Shown here: positions 11,835-20,220 of the stretch, one piece after another
How positions within the stretch are numbered: position 1 is the stretch's first letter
Layout of the letters: each line of letters begins with the position of its first letter
NCBI RefSeq assembly: GCF_019655855.1
Contig: NZ_BPFX01000032.1
Coordinates: 1 to 31,720, forward strand
DNA length: 31,720 nucleotides
Source of the DNA: Pseudomonas paralcaligenes
Lineage (GTDB): Bacteria > Pseudomonadota > Gammaproteobacteria > Pseudomonadales > Pseudomonadaceae
Reading direction: 5' to 3'
Translations under genes and position numbers: made by a program
The notes under the pieces: model-generated
The model's database searches: none
What the model saw: the letters and a program-made list of their open reading frames with translations, nothing else
Told to the model about the DNA's origin: nothing

Positions 11835-14117
11835 ATGCAGGACATTACGCCTAAGCCTGGCTCCCAGGAACTGACGCTGTACGAGTACCGGGAAATCTTC
11901 GAAGAGATCGAGATGCAGCCGACCTGGCGGCGCACGGCCGACAAGGAGATGGACTACGCCGACGGCAACCAGCTCGACAGTGACCTGCTGCGGAAGCAGG
12001 CCGAGCACGGGATTCCCCCAGCCGTTGAGGACGTGATTGGCCCGGCCCTGCTGAGCCTGCAGGGCTATGAGACTGTCACGCGCACGGACTGGCGTGTTAC
12101 CCCGAACGGAGAGCCGGGTGGCCAGGATGTGGCGGACGCCCTCAATTTCAAGCTCAATCAAGCCGAGCGCGAGAGCAAGGCTGACACCGCATGCGGCAAG
12201 GCGTTTCGCCCGCAGATCGGCTGCGGTATCGGGTGGGTGGAGGTCTCCCGCGAGTCCGACCCGTTCAAATATCCATATAGGGTGATCGCGATCCACCGCA
12301 ACGAAATCCACTGGGACATGAAGTACGGCGAGGACTGGGAGACTTGCCGCTGGCTGCGCCGCCAGCGCTGGCTGCTGCCGGAGCGTATCGCCGCAGTATT
12401 CCCCGAGCACAGGGAGCTGATAAAGGCCTGCGGGCGCGCCGGCGGCGATTGGTGGATGGATGAAGCTCTGGTGATGGACGGCGGGGAGAGCACCGGCCTG
12501 CAGAACGCCTGGAATGACGGTCGCGCATGGACCATGCAAGAGGACCGCTGGTACAACCCGACCACCAAGGAAATCTGCCTGGCTGAGGTCTGGTATCGGC
12601 GCTGGGAGTCCGTCATGGTGATCAAGACGCCGAACGGCCGGGTCGTTGAGTTCGACCCGCAGAACATGAAGCACAATATCGCGGTTGCCAGCGGCGCGGC
12701 CAAGGTGCAGCGGGCGACAGTCGCTCGGGTGCGTCGATCCTACTGGCTCGGCCCGCACCGTCTCTTCGATGGCCCCAGCCCGTACACGCACCGCCAGTTT
12801 CCCTACGTGCCCTTCATAGGGTTCCGTGAAGACAACACCGGAATCCCCTACGGCTACGTTCGCAGCATGAAATACCCGCAGGACAGCCTCAACAGCGCCA
12901 AGAGCAAGCTGCGCTGGGGTATGAGCGTGGTGCGCGTCGAGCGTACAGCAGGCGCTACGGATATGTCTGATAGCCAAGTGCGCAATCAGGTCGCGCGGCC
13001 TGACGCTGACATTGTGCTGAATGCTGAGCACATGGCCATGCCAGGCGCGCGGTTCCAGGTGCATCGCGACTACACCCTGACCGATCAGCACTACCAGATG
13101 ATGAACGACGACCGGGCGTCCATCGAGCGCGTGAGCAGCATCACCAGCGGGTTCATGGGGAGAATGGGGTCGGCGAAGTCGGGCATCCAGGAGCAGACAC
13201 AGGTGGAGCAGTCCAACCAGTCCTTGGCGCACATCATGGAAAACTTCCGTGCCGGCCGCACGCTGGTGGGCGAGCTGCTTCTGTCCATGATCGTGGAAGA
13301 CCTTGGTGAGCAGCAGCACACCATCGTGATCGAGGGCGATGCAGTCACCGCTGATCGCGTCGTGACGATCAACAAGCCAGAGGCGGACGAGCGCGGCTAT
13401 CCGTACCTGTCCAACGACCTACAGCGTACAAGGCTGAAAGTCGCCCTCGAGGACGTGCCCAGCACCAACAGCTACCGCGGGCAGCAACTCAACGCGATGT
13501 CGGAGGCCATCAAGTCTCTGCCGGCGCAGTTCCAGGCTGCGGCCATGCCGTTCCTGGCGAGCCTGATGGACGTGCCGTTCAAGCGCGATCTGGTGGAGGC
13601 CCTGCGCGCCGCTGGCCAACAGGAGACGCCGGAGCAGATCGAGCAACGCATCCGCGACGCCGTGAAGCTCGCTGGCCTGGAGATCAAGGAGCGCGAACTG
13701 GAGTTGAAGTCCGCCCGCAACGAGGCCGAGATCAACGAGATCATGGCGCGAGCCGTGCAGATCGGTGTCCAGGCGGCGTTCAGCGCTATGCAGGCCGGCG
13801 CCCAGGTCGCGCAGATGCCTATGATCGCGCCTATCGCCGATGAGATCCTGAAGGCCAACGGATTCAAGGTGCAGCCTGGTGACGATCCGAATTTCCCGAT
13901 AGCGGACCAGACTGCCGCGATGAACATCAAGTCGCCGTACATCCAGGGCCAGGGTCCGGCCGGCGCCGAGGTGGCGGAGGAGGGTGGTGCTGCACCTGCA
14001 GTGCGGAGCAATACCAGCCCCACGTACCCACCGGTACCAGCCGGAGCACCGACCGGACAGCAAGGAATAGAGACCCCGCGAACCGACGACAACCTGCCTT
14101 CGAGCGGCGCCGGCTGA
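11835..14117 (+). CDS. P22-type portal protein
   Basis: 760 residues, a length typical of the P22-like portal family of podoviruses. It has GAGGA upstream of the ATG at 11835. The N-terminal third carries the conserved helical and GWVEV region. Around residues 240-275 the segment EVWYRRWESVMVIKTPNGRVVEFD matches the wing region. A helical stem and crown region with coiled-coil character (RIRDAVKLAGLEIKERELELKSARNEAEI) lies at about 605-640. The last 70 residues are Pro/Gly-rich and disordered. The dodecameric portal forms the DNA channel at one capsid vertex and binds TerL during packaging. It is followed by a 194-base gap. Confidence 0.88.
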   Translation: MQDITPKPGSQELTLYEYREIFEEIEMQPTWRRTADKEMDYADGNQLDSDLLRKQAEHGIPPAVEDVIGPALLSLQGYETVTRTDWRVTPNGEPGGQDVADALNFKLNQAERESKADTACGKAFRPQIGCGIGWVEVSRESDPFKYPYRVIAIHRNEIHWDMKYGEDWETCRWLRRQRWLLPERIAAVFPEHRELIKACGRAGGDWWMDEALVMDGGESTGLQNAWNDGRAWTMQEDRWYNPTTKEICLAEVWYRRWESVMVIKTPNGRVVEFDPQNMKHNIAVASGAAKVQRATVARVRRSYWLGPHRLFDGPSPYTHRQFPYVPFIGFREDNTGIPYGYVRSMKYPQDSLNSAKSKLRWGMSVVRVERTAGATDMSDSQVRNQVARPDADIVLNAEHMAMPGARFQVHRDYTLTDQHYQMMNDDRASIERVSSITSGFMGRMGSAKSGIQEQTQVEQSNQSLAHIMENFRAGRTLVGELLLSMIVEDLGEQQHTIVIEGDAVTADRVVTINKPEADERGYPYLSNDLQRTRLKVALEDVPSTNSYRGQQLNAMSEAIKSLPAQFQAAAMPFLASLMDVPFKRDLVEALRAAGQQETPEQIEQRIRDAVKLAGLEIKERELELKSARNEAEINEIMARAVQIGVQAAFSAMQAGAQVAQMPMIAPIADEILKANGFKVQPGDDPNFPIADQTAAMNIKSPYIQGQGPAGAEVAEEGGAAPAVRSNTSPTYPPVPAGAPTGQQGIETPRTDDNLPSSGAG

Positions 14118-14169
14118 CCCCGCAGCACACCGAGAAACCGCCTCTCTACCCGAAGCCCTACATGGCCGA

Positions 14170-14183
14170 CCCCCTGTAGGGTT
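14170..14183 (+). promoter_or_regulatory. Late element, copy 2 (before scaffold/capsid)
   Basis: CCCCCTGTAGGGTT, identical over 14 bases to the other three copies, then TTCG with one extra T. A second block ACCCCCGCCA (14198-14207) lies 14 bases downstream; copy 3 has the same block 15 bases downstream. The remaining 194-base gap holds a weak GCCAC/GTGGC inverted repeat before the scaffold start and no supported gene. Confidence 0.6.
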
Positions 14184-14311
14184 TCGTTCTTGTTGACCCC
14201 CGCCACGACACTTCTCGCCAAGTTGAGCGCAGCAGCGCCCAGCGACATGCGGAGCAATCCGCTGAGCTGATGACCCGAGCGGCCACGGCGATATGTGGCG
14301 GGACAGTAGGC

Positions 14312-15364
14312 ATGACCACCGATTCACAAAACGAGTTCATCGAGTCGCTTGACGACACCATTTCCCCTGAACAGCTGGACCAGCTCCTCGGGCTGGGTGA
14401 GGGCGATACCGGCGCGCTTGCGTCGGAACAGGCAGCGCAGCCCGGCGCGGCCAAGGCTGGCGGGGAAGAAGGTCAGGACGATGCGAACAGCGAATCTGCG
14501 GCAGCAGCTGCGGCGGCTGGCAACGGTAAGGCGAAGGGGCAGGAAGCCACCAACGAGCCGGAGCTGACCCCCGACAACGCCGCGGTACTCGCCAGGGACG
14601 GTAAGCACCTCATCGACTACCAGAAGCTGGTCGATGCGAGACAGGGAGAGCAGCACTGGAAGGCCGAGGCCGCCGCCAAGGACGCGCGCATTGCTGAGCT
14701 GGAAGTCCAGGCAGCAGCGCGCGCAGAGGCTGGCGAGGCGCCGACGAAGACCGACAACCAACTGGCGATGGCGCAGGACGCGATCGAGCAGGGGGTTGAT
14801 CCGGCCATCTTCGGCGATTTCAGCGAGGAAGCGCTGGCCGCCGGCATCCAGAAGCTGATCGACGCCCGAGTGGACGCGCGCGTAGACGCCATCGTGGAGC
14901 AGAGGCTGGCCCCCATCCAGCAGAAGCACGCGAATGAGGCGGCGAGCGCCCACGAACGCGCGATCTTCGAGGCCCATCCAGACGCCGACTCCATTGTGGA
15001 AAGCAAGGAGTTTGCGAGCTGGCTGGACTCGCAGCCATCCATGGCCCGCGACGCCTACAACCAGGTGCTGGACAAGGGCACCACTGGCCAAGTCATCGAG
15101 CTGTTCAGCGCGTTCAAGCAAGCAACTGGTGCGACTCAGCAACACGTGTCGTTGGAAGACGACGTGAAACGCAAAGCACAGGAAGCCATTGCCAAGGCCC
15201 AGGCGCAGCAGCCTGCGCCCGCGAGCCTGTCGGACATTCCCGGCGGGCGCGCGACGGGCGTCACCCGCGAGGAGGCGATGGCGGAAATGGATGGCGCGGA
15301 GCTGCTGGAGAACATGGAAGACATGTCCCGCGAGCAGATCACCGCCTTCCTCAACAGGCTATAA
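14312..15364 (+). CDS. Capsid scaffolding protein
   Basis: 350 residues from the ATG at 14312; an ATG at 14270 in frame is less likely. The sequence is rich in Ala, Glu, Gln and Asp, helical and acidic, with a coiled-coil stretch (WKAEAAAKDARIAELEVQAAARAEA), as expected for scaffolds. It lies between portal and major capsid protein, the normal place. Scaffolds guide procapsid assembly and then leave. The C-terminal 30 residues (ATGVTREEAMAEMDGAEL...NRL) form a final helix that probably binds the coat protein (family knowledge). It ends 12 bases before the coat gene. Confidence 0.75.
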   Translation: MTTDSQNEFIESLDDTISPEQLDQLLGLGEGDTGALASEQAAQPGAAKAGGEEGQDDANSESAAAAAAAGNGKAKGQEATNEPELTPDNAAVLARDGKHLIDYQKLVDARQGEQHWKAEAAAKDARIAELEVQAAARAEAGEAPTKTDNQLAMAQDAIEQGVDPAIFGDFSEEALAAGIQKLIDARVDARVDAIVEQRLAPIQQKHANEAASAHERAIFEAHPDADSIVESKEFASWLDSQPSMARDAYNQVLDKGTTGQVIELFSAFKQATGATQQHVSLEDDVKRKAQEAIAKAQAQQPAPASLSDIPGGRATGVTREEAMAEMDGAELLENMEDMSREQITAFLNRL

Positions 15365-15376
15365 GGGGAGCACCAG

Positions 15377-16675
15377 ATGCCCACTACTCAGAACTCGCAC
15401 GCCCCGTACGGCGACAAGAAAAACATGGTGCAGCAGGCGGTAGGCCTGTTTGCCACCCACCTGAAGCGCAACAACAAGCTGTCTCGCCTGTTCGGTGCCA
15501 TGCCGAAGGGTGAGAAGGGCGCCATCGCCACCATCAAGAAGCAGACCACCGAGCACATGCCCTTCGTCCGCTGTATGGACCTGGGCAAGGGCACTGGCGA
15601 CGAGATCACCTTCCACGTCGTAAACCCGTTCGGCGGCATCCCGATCATGGGCAGCGAGGTCGCCGAGGGCCGCGGCACCGGCATGTCGATCAGCGAGGAC
15701 CGTCTGCGCGTCAACCAGGCGCGTCTGCCGGTCAAGCTCAGCGACAACATGACCGACATTCGCTCTCCGGTGGACTTCCGCAAGCTGGGGCGCCCCGTGG
15801 CGCAGGCGACCATGGATCGCTACATGGACCAGTCGCTGATCATCCACGCGGCCGGCGCCCGTGGTCACGTCTACAACCCGACCGTCTGGGCAGTACCGCC
15901 CGAAGATGACCCGCGCTTCGCCAGCGTCATGGTGAACCGAGTCAAGGCGCCGACCCGCAACCGCCACTTCATCGTTGATGGCGACGGCGTGTCCTCCTTC
16001 AAGGTCAACGCCGGCGAGATGGACATCGCCTCCACCGACAAGCTCAGCATGAGCGTGGTGGATTCGCTGCGCGCCGTCATGGACGAGATGGTCATGCCCC
16101 CGCCGATCGTGAAGTTCGAGGGCGACGAGGCCGCCGAGGATGAGCCGCTGCGCCTGCTGCTGGTTACTCCGCTGCAGTACAACCAGTTCGCTGCCGATCC
16201 GGCGTTCCGCTCCATGCAGGCAGCCGCCCTGGCCCGTGCCAGCAACGCCAAGCAGCACCCGATCTTCAAGGGTGAGGTCGGCCTGTGGAACAACTTCCTG
16301 ATCATGAAGCAGAACATCCCGATCCGCTTCTTCGCCGGGGGCAAGATCAAGTATTGCGCCAGCTTCACCAGCGAAGCGGAAACCGAGGTGATCGTGCCCG
16401 AATCGTTCGGCACCAACTTCGCGGTGGACCGCGCCATCATCCTGGGCGGCCAGGCGGTCGGCCATGCCTTGGCCCGCTCCAACAAGTCCGGTGTGCCGTT
16501 CTTCTGGTCCGAGAAGGAGTTCGACCACGGCGACAAGGTGGAGCTGCTGATCGGCACCATCCACGGCATGTCGAAGTTCCGTTTCCTCATCAACACGGGC
16601 GACCGCGAGGAGTACACGGACTACGGCGCCGGCGTGCTTGACACCGTGGTGCCGCTGAACAGCGCCTTCAACTAA
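15377..16675 (+). CDS. Major capsid protein, N4-gp56-like family
   Basis: 432 residues; AAGGGGAG precedes the ATG at 15377. The sequence (GDEITFHVVNPFGGIPIMGSEV... near residues 75-95, RLPVKLSDNMTD... near 114-125, and the Arg-Phe/Phe-rich C-terminal strands) fits the N4-gp56/DUF4043 family of HK97-fold coat proteins. The codon choice is strongly biased to C/G-ending codons, as for a highly expressed gene. A strong hairpin follows the stop. It forms the icosahedral shell with the scaffold encoded upstream. Confidence 0.88.
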   Translation: MPTTQNSHAPYGDKKNMVQQAVGLFATHLKRNNKLSRLFGAMPKGEKGAIATIKKQTTEHMPFVRCMDLGKGTGDEITFHVVNPFGGIPIMGSEVAEGRGTGMSISEDRLRVNQARLPVKLSDNMTDIRSPVDFRKLGRPVAQATMDRYMDQSLIIHAAGARGHVYNPTVWAVPPEDDPRFASVMVNRVKAPTRNRHFIVDGDGVSSFKVNAGEMDIASTDKLSMSVVDSLRAVMDEMVMPPPIVKFEGDEAAEDEPLRLLLVTPLQYNQFAADPAFRSMQAAALARASNAKQHPIFKGEVGLWNNFLIMKQNIPIRFFAGGKIKYCASFTSEAETEVIVPESFGTNFAVDRAIILGGQAVGHALARSNKSGVPFFWSEKEFDHGDKVELLIGTIHGMSKFRFLINTGDREEYTDYGAGVLDTVVPLNSAFN

Positions 16676-16681
16676 CGGGAT

Positions 16682-16702
16682 TGGGCAGGTACTCCCTGCC
16701 CA
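16682..16702 (+). terminator. Hairpin after the major capsid gene
   Basis: TGGGCAGG (16682-16689) and CCTGCCCA (16695-16702) form a perfect 8 bp stem with a 5-base loop, 6 bases after the coat stop codon. No U-tract follows, so it is a partial terminator or a 3'-protecting structure rather than a full intrinsic terminator. Confidence 0.55.
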
Positions 16703-16732
16703 GACCGTCGCACATCGAATAGAGGAGGCCTC

Positions 16733-17203
16733 ATGGCTACCGTGACTCTCAAGGGCGCCCGGCGCCAGTTCGGAAACAACCCCTACGGCAACCTGAGCGT
16801 GCTGCTCTTCGCGCTTGCTACCAACGCCAGCGGCGCGGCGATCAACTCCGACTCGGCTGCAGCCATCGGCAACGGCGACGTGGTGGACCTCGGCCCGCTG
16901 CCCGAAGGTATGCGCCTGGACGACGCTCAGGTTCTGGTGGCAACCGGCATGACCGCCACCATCACCGGTTCCCTCGGCTTCAAGTACGAGGACGGCGTGG
17001 ACAGCACCGAGGTTCCGCAGGATGCGGCGTATTTCGGTGCTGGCATCGACCTGGCAGCGGCCGGCCGGAAGCGCACCACCAGCGCCAAGCTGGTGACCCT
17101 GCCGAAGCCTGCTCGCCTGATCCTCACCACGGCGGTTGCGGCCAACGCCAAGGCCAGCGACCTGAAGGTGCTGGTGATGGGCGAGCTGCTGGGGCCGCGT
17201 TAA
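16733..17203 (+). CDS. Probable capsid decoration/accessory virion protein
   Basis: 156 residues, AGAGGAGG in front of the ATG at 16733. The protein is Ala/Thr/Val-rich and looks like a beta-rich fold (VVDLGPLPEGMRLDDAQVLVATGMTATITGSLGFKY), with no signal or membrane segment. Small beta-rich proteins directly downstream of the coat gene are usually decoration or head-stabilising proteins; this is inference from position. It is flanked on both sides by hairpins, so its level may be set separately from its neighbours. Confidence 0.6.
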   Translation: MATVTLKGARRQFGNNPYGNLSVLLFALATNASGAAINSDSAAAIGNGDVVDLGPLPEGMRLDDAQVLVATGMTATITGSLGFKYEDGVDSTEVPQDAAYFGAGIDLAAAGRKRTTSAKLVTLPKPARLILTTAVAANAKASDLKVLVMGELLGPR

Positions 17204-17220
17204 GCGAGCCGTCTACAGAG

Positions 17221-17242
17221 CGCCCCGGGTAGTCCTGGGGCG
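17221..17242 (+). terminator. Terminator-like hairpin
   Basis: CGCCCCGGG-TAGT-CCTGGGGCG folds into a 9 bp stem (one G-T pair) with a tetraloop, in the 69-base gap before the RyR-domain gene. Only TT follows, so termination would be partial. Confidence 0.5.
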
Positions 17243-17272
17243 TTCTGCCACTCAGGAACAGGACTTATCCCC

Positions 17273-18112
17273 ATGAAGGCCATCCACATTGCCGCCATCG
17301 CGCACGCGATCAATTCCGCCTACTGCCTCGCCATCGGCGACAAGGTGGCGCCGCCGCTCACCGAGTGCCCGGAAGACATGCAACAGGGCATCCTGGCTGG
17401 CGTGCAGTTGCACATCGACAACCCGGACACCACGCCCGAGCAGTCCCACGAATCCTGGCTGGCCGACAAGCTCGCCAACGGCTGGACCTATGGCGAGGAG
17501 AAGGACTTCGAGAAGAAGACCCACCCGTGCTGCCGACCCTATGCCGAGCTGCCGGAGTCGCAGAAGGTCAAGGACTATCTGTTCCGTGCTGCTGTGCACG
17601 CGCTGAAGGATGTCCCGGACGCCGAGGATGCAGTAGCGGAGGCCCTGGCGAAGATCCCGGCCAGCCTGACCGTGGCTACGGCAGTGCAGCCCGCTGCCGT
17701 GGCTGGCGCCGGCCTGGTCGGCGTGGAGTACATCGGGCGGCGCGAGCTGTGGCGCGATACCACCTACGACAGCGGTCTGACCTTCACCTCCGGCCAGATT
17801 CGCGGGGTGCCGCAGTACCTCGCCCGCAAGCTGCTGCGCCACGTCGACCTGTTCAAACAGGTGGAGTTGCCTGCCGCCGAGCCGGTGCAAGATGACACCG
17901 CCGCACTGCTGGCCAAGCCCACCAAGGCGGCGGTTGAGCGTGAGGAGCAGCAGCAGGACTTCGCGGTGATCGATCAGGTCAACCAGATGACCGACAAGGA
18001 CGCACTGATCACTTTCGCTGCCCGGCAGAACCTGAAGCTGACCAAGACCATGAAGGTTGAGACGATGCGCGAGCGCATTGTCGACCAGATCAAGCGGTTC
18101 GGCACGCAATGA
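17273..18112 (+). CDS. RyR-domain virion protein with HeH/SAP-like C-terminus
   Basis: 279 residues. Residues about 8-110 form an RyR domain as known from ryanodine receptors and many phage proteins. The key stretch is SHESWLADKLANGWTYGEEKDF (59-80), followed by KKTHPCCRPYAELPESQKVKDYLF (81-104). Residues about 150-195 (YIGRRELWRDTTYDSGLTF, then VPQYLARKLLRHVD) form a conserved phage module often found near head completion genes. Residues about 240-275 (DKDALITFAARQNLKLTKTMKVETMRERIVDQI) look like an HeH/SAP helix-extension-helix DNA-binding unit. The stop overlaps the next start. It sits in the head operon, so a structural or DNA-contacting role is likely; the ligand of the RyR domain in phages is not known. 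Confidence 0.75.
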   Translation: MKAIHIAAIAHAINSAYCLAIGDKVAPPLTECPEDMQQGILAGVQLHIDNPDTTPEQSHESWLADKLANGWTYGEEKDFEKKTHPCCRPYAELPESQKVKDYLFRAAVHALKDVPDAEDAVAEALAKIPASLTVATAVQPAAVAGAGLVGVEYIGRRELWRDTTYDSGLTFTSGQIRGVPQYLARKLLRHVDLFKQVELPAAEPVQDDTAALLAKPTKAAVEREEQQQDFAVIDQVNQMTDKDALITFAARQNLKLTKTMKVETMRERIVDQIKRFGTQ

Positions 18113-18783
18113 CTCTCGCCGACCTGATCCGCGACTTCCGCCGCTTCGCCGATGACACGGTGGGCCCTGATCACCTGTTTGGCCAGCAGGACGTGATCCG
18201 CTGGTTGATCGAGGCGGAACAGGAGGCCTGCATTCGTGGCCGGCTGCTGCATGAGTCGTCGGACCCGGCGGTATGCGAGATCGATGTCTCCGCCGGCGAG
18301 GCGGTCTATCCGTTGGCCTCGGTGCTGTACGAGCTTACCCACCTGGCCTTCGTGCGTCCCGGCCAGGCCGAGCGCTGCCATGTGCAGCTGGTATCCACCG
18401 AGTGGCTGGATGGGAATCGGCCGGGCTGGCGCGACAGGACAGGAGCGCCAGGATTCGCGATCCAGGGCGATACCAGCCTGCGCCTTGTGCCCATGCCGGA
18501 CGGCGAGGGCACCCTGAAGCTCGAGGGCTACAGGTTGCCGCTGCGCGGACTCACCGACCAGCCCGCCTCCACGCCGGAGATCATGGCCGCCCATCACCGC
18601 TTCCTCGTGCACTGGGCGCTGCACAAGGCGTTCAGCATCCCCGATGCCGAGACCGAAGACCCTGGCCGCGCCGAGGTCGAGGAGGCGAAGTTCACGCGCT
18701 ACTTCGGCCTGCGTCCGGATAGCGACCTGCGCCGCATCACGCGCGAAGACGTGCCGCACCACGTCGAGCCCTACTGGCCCTGA
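18109..18783 (+). CDS. Head-tail adaptor / neck protein (gp4-like position)
   Basis: 224 residues, ATG overlapping the previous stop. The start MTLADLIRDFRRFADD...FGQQDVIRWLIEAEQEACIRGRLL is the helical entry of phage adaptor proteins that bind under the portal. A beta section (DVSAGEAVYPLASVLYELTHLAF) and a C-terminal helical part (HRFLVHWALHKAF) follow. In P22-like podoviruses such a protein (gp4) completes the portal vertex. The assignment rests on architecture and position. Confidence 0.7.
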   Translation: MTLADLIRDFRRFADDTVGPDHLFGQQDVIRWLIEAEQEACIRGRLLHESSDPAVCEIDVSAGEAVYPLASVLYELTHLAFVRPGQAERCHVQLVSTEWLDGNRPGWRDRTGAPGFAIQGDTSLRLVPMPDGEGTLKLEGYRLPLRGLTDQPASTPEIMAAHHRFLVHWALHKAFSIPDAETEDPGRAEVEEAKFTRYFGLRPDSDLRRITREDVPHHVEPYWP

Positions 18784-18797
18784 CTTGAGGAGGCCCT

Positions 18798-19400
18798 GTG
18801 GCTGAAGTCGTCCCGATCACAATCACCCGCGGCGAGACGTTCGAGTTCGGTTTCATGTGGGGCGACGACCGCCTTCTGTACCTGCCGATCACGGCCATGA
18901 CGAGCAAGGCGCCTGTGCGGCTGCGCGTGCCAGGCCACGGTATTCCCGACGGCTGGCCGGTGCGAGTGACCTGCGTCCGACAGCCCGAAGAGCTGAACAC
19001 CCCCGAGGGCGAGCATGTGTTCGTCACTGTGGTCGACGCCGACACCATCGAACTGAACACGCTGAACGCCCACTGCTGGCGGCAGTTCTCCGGCGACGGG
19101 CTTCTGGTGCTCCGCCAGCCGGTGGACCTGACCGGCTGGCAGGCTCGCGGCCAGGTGCGCGACAAGGCTGGCGGCGCGCTGCTCTGGTCCTGGCACAGCG
19201 ACCCGGCCGAGAACCCGGACAGCATGATCATCGTCGACCAAGCGCTGAGCCAGTTCGTGCTCACCATGAGCTCCGAGCAGGCCGCCACGCTCACCTGGAA
19301 CAAGGGCGTCTACGACGCCGAGGCCATCGCCCCGGGCGGGCAGGTCTACAAGCTCGCCGACATCAGCCCAATCGATGTGAAGCGCGAGGTCACCACGTGA
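18798..19400 (+). CDS. Hypothetical neck/tail structural protein
   Basis: 200 residues from GTG at 18798, preceded by AGGAGG. It is beta-rich, with repeated ITAMTSKAPVRLRVPGHGIPDGWPVRV and VDADTIELNTL-type strands. That pattern of a hole-and-path phrase (GHGIPDGWPVRVT) occurs in phage tail proteins with ubiquitin-like or carbohydrate-facing domains. No enzyme motif is seen. Its stop overlaps the next GTG start. A virion role is inferred from context. Confidence 0.6.
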   Translation: MAEVVPITITRGETFEFGFMWGDDRLLYLPITAMTSKAPVRLRVPGHGIPDGWPVRVTCVRQPEELNTPEGEHVFVTVVDADTIELNTLNAHCWRQFSGDGLLVLRQPVDLTGWQARGQVRDKAGGALLWSWHSDPAENPDSMIIVDQALSQFVLTMSSEQAATLTWNKGVYDAEAIAPGGQVYKLADISPIDVKREVTT

Positions 19401-19639
19401 CTACCATCGCGGTTCGCTCCAGCGAGAACCGGACCGTCGCCGTCATCGAGCGCGGCAGCAGCACGGTTGCTGTTCGGCCAGGGCCCGGCCGCGCCGTAGT
19501 CGCGGCAGGGCTGCGGGGCGCTCCGGGCAAGCCAGGTACTGGAGCAGCGGAGGTCAGCCCCGACCAGGGCAACCAGCTGGAAGAACGCCCGAACGGGCTT
19601 TTCGTCCCCGCCCCCGCATGGGGCTCAATCGATTGGTAA
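19397..19639 (+). CDS. Small tail protein with collagen-like linker
   Basis: 80 residues from GTG at 19397, overlapping the previous stop. The N-terminal half is beta-prone (TTIAVRSSENRTVAVIERG). A short collagen-like GAPGKPGTG follows at about 44-52, and the C-terminus is SPDQGNQLEERPNGLFVP, a phrase seen at fibre and tail-tip joints. It is followed after 10 bases by the first of two related fibre-type genes. It is probably a tail connector or a short fibre adaptor (inference). Confidence 0.6.
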   Translation: MTTIAVRSSENRTVAVIERGSSTVAVRPGPGRAVVAAGLRGAPGKPGTGAAEVSPDQGNQLEERPNGLFVPAPAWGSIDW

Positions 19640-19649
19640 GGAGCCAGAC

Positions 19650-20216
19650 ATGGCCGAGATCAAGTTTCACAAGGTAGAGACCCTGCCGGGCAGCCTGCAG
19701 CCGAATGCGTTCTACTTCGTCGCGAACGGCAGCTATGCCGAGTCCTACGTGACCGACAGCGCCGGGGTGGCGCGGTCCATTGGCAACTCGGCGATGATCA
19801 ATGCCTTGATCGAAGACGCCCTGGCGAACTGGTCAGGCGAGGCCAGCGCCTTGGATATTGTCGCCGACATTGCCGCGCGGGACGCCCTGACCGCCACCCT
19901 GGACCGGAACGCCATGATCTTGGTGATCGACGCAACCGGCGACCCCACCGTGAGCAGCGGTTCTGCGCTGTACGCCTACGCCGCCAACACCGACACCACG
20001 TACAAGCTGGCCGAGTACGAGAGCATGGACGTGGTGGTCCAGTGGTCCAGCATCGATGGCCGCCCAGCGTCCAGCCCGGCGCAGATCGACACGGCCGTGA
20101 GCCAGGCCCACACCCACGCGAACAAGGCCACTCTCGACAAGTTCAGCGAGGCGGGCGGGCTGGTACGGTTCAGCGGCGCCCCAATCCCCGCCGAGTGGGA
20201 CACAGCGAACTGGTGA
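19650..20216 (+). CDS. Tail fibre-type protein, module A
   Basis: 188 residues, AAGGAG before the ATG at 19650. The first ~45 residues (AEIKFHKVETLPGSLQPNAF...YVTDSAG) are related to the start of the next gene. This small beta module occurs at the start of phage fibre proteins. The middle (about 70-110) resembles a segment seen in many tail fibres (AARDALTATLDRNAMILVIDATGD). The C-terminal HTHANKATLDKFSE is a trimerisation motif typical of fibres. It ends 4 bases before its relative. Confidence 0.65.
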   Translation: MAEIKFHKVETLPGSLQPNAFYFVANGSYAESYVTDSAGVARSIGNSAMINALIEDALANWSGEASALDIVADIAARDALTATLDRNAMILVIDATGDPTVSSGSALYAYAANTDTTYKLAEYESMDVVVQWSSIDGRPASSPAQIDTAVSQAHTHANKATLDKFSEAGGLVRFSGAPIPAEWDTANW

Positions 20217-20220
20217 CAGC

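Noticed and set aside
11787..13319. 510-codon open frame on the minus strand opposite the portal gene
   Set aside because: High-GC coding DNA produces long antisense frames; the sense strand encodes a clear portal protein, and the antisense product has no ribosome site or recognisable motif.
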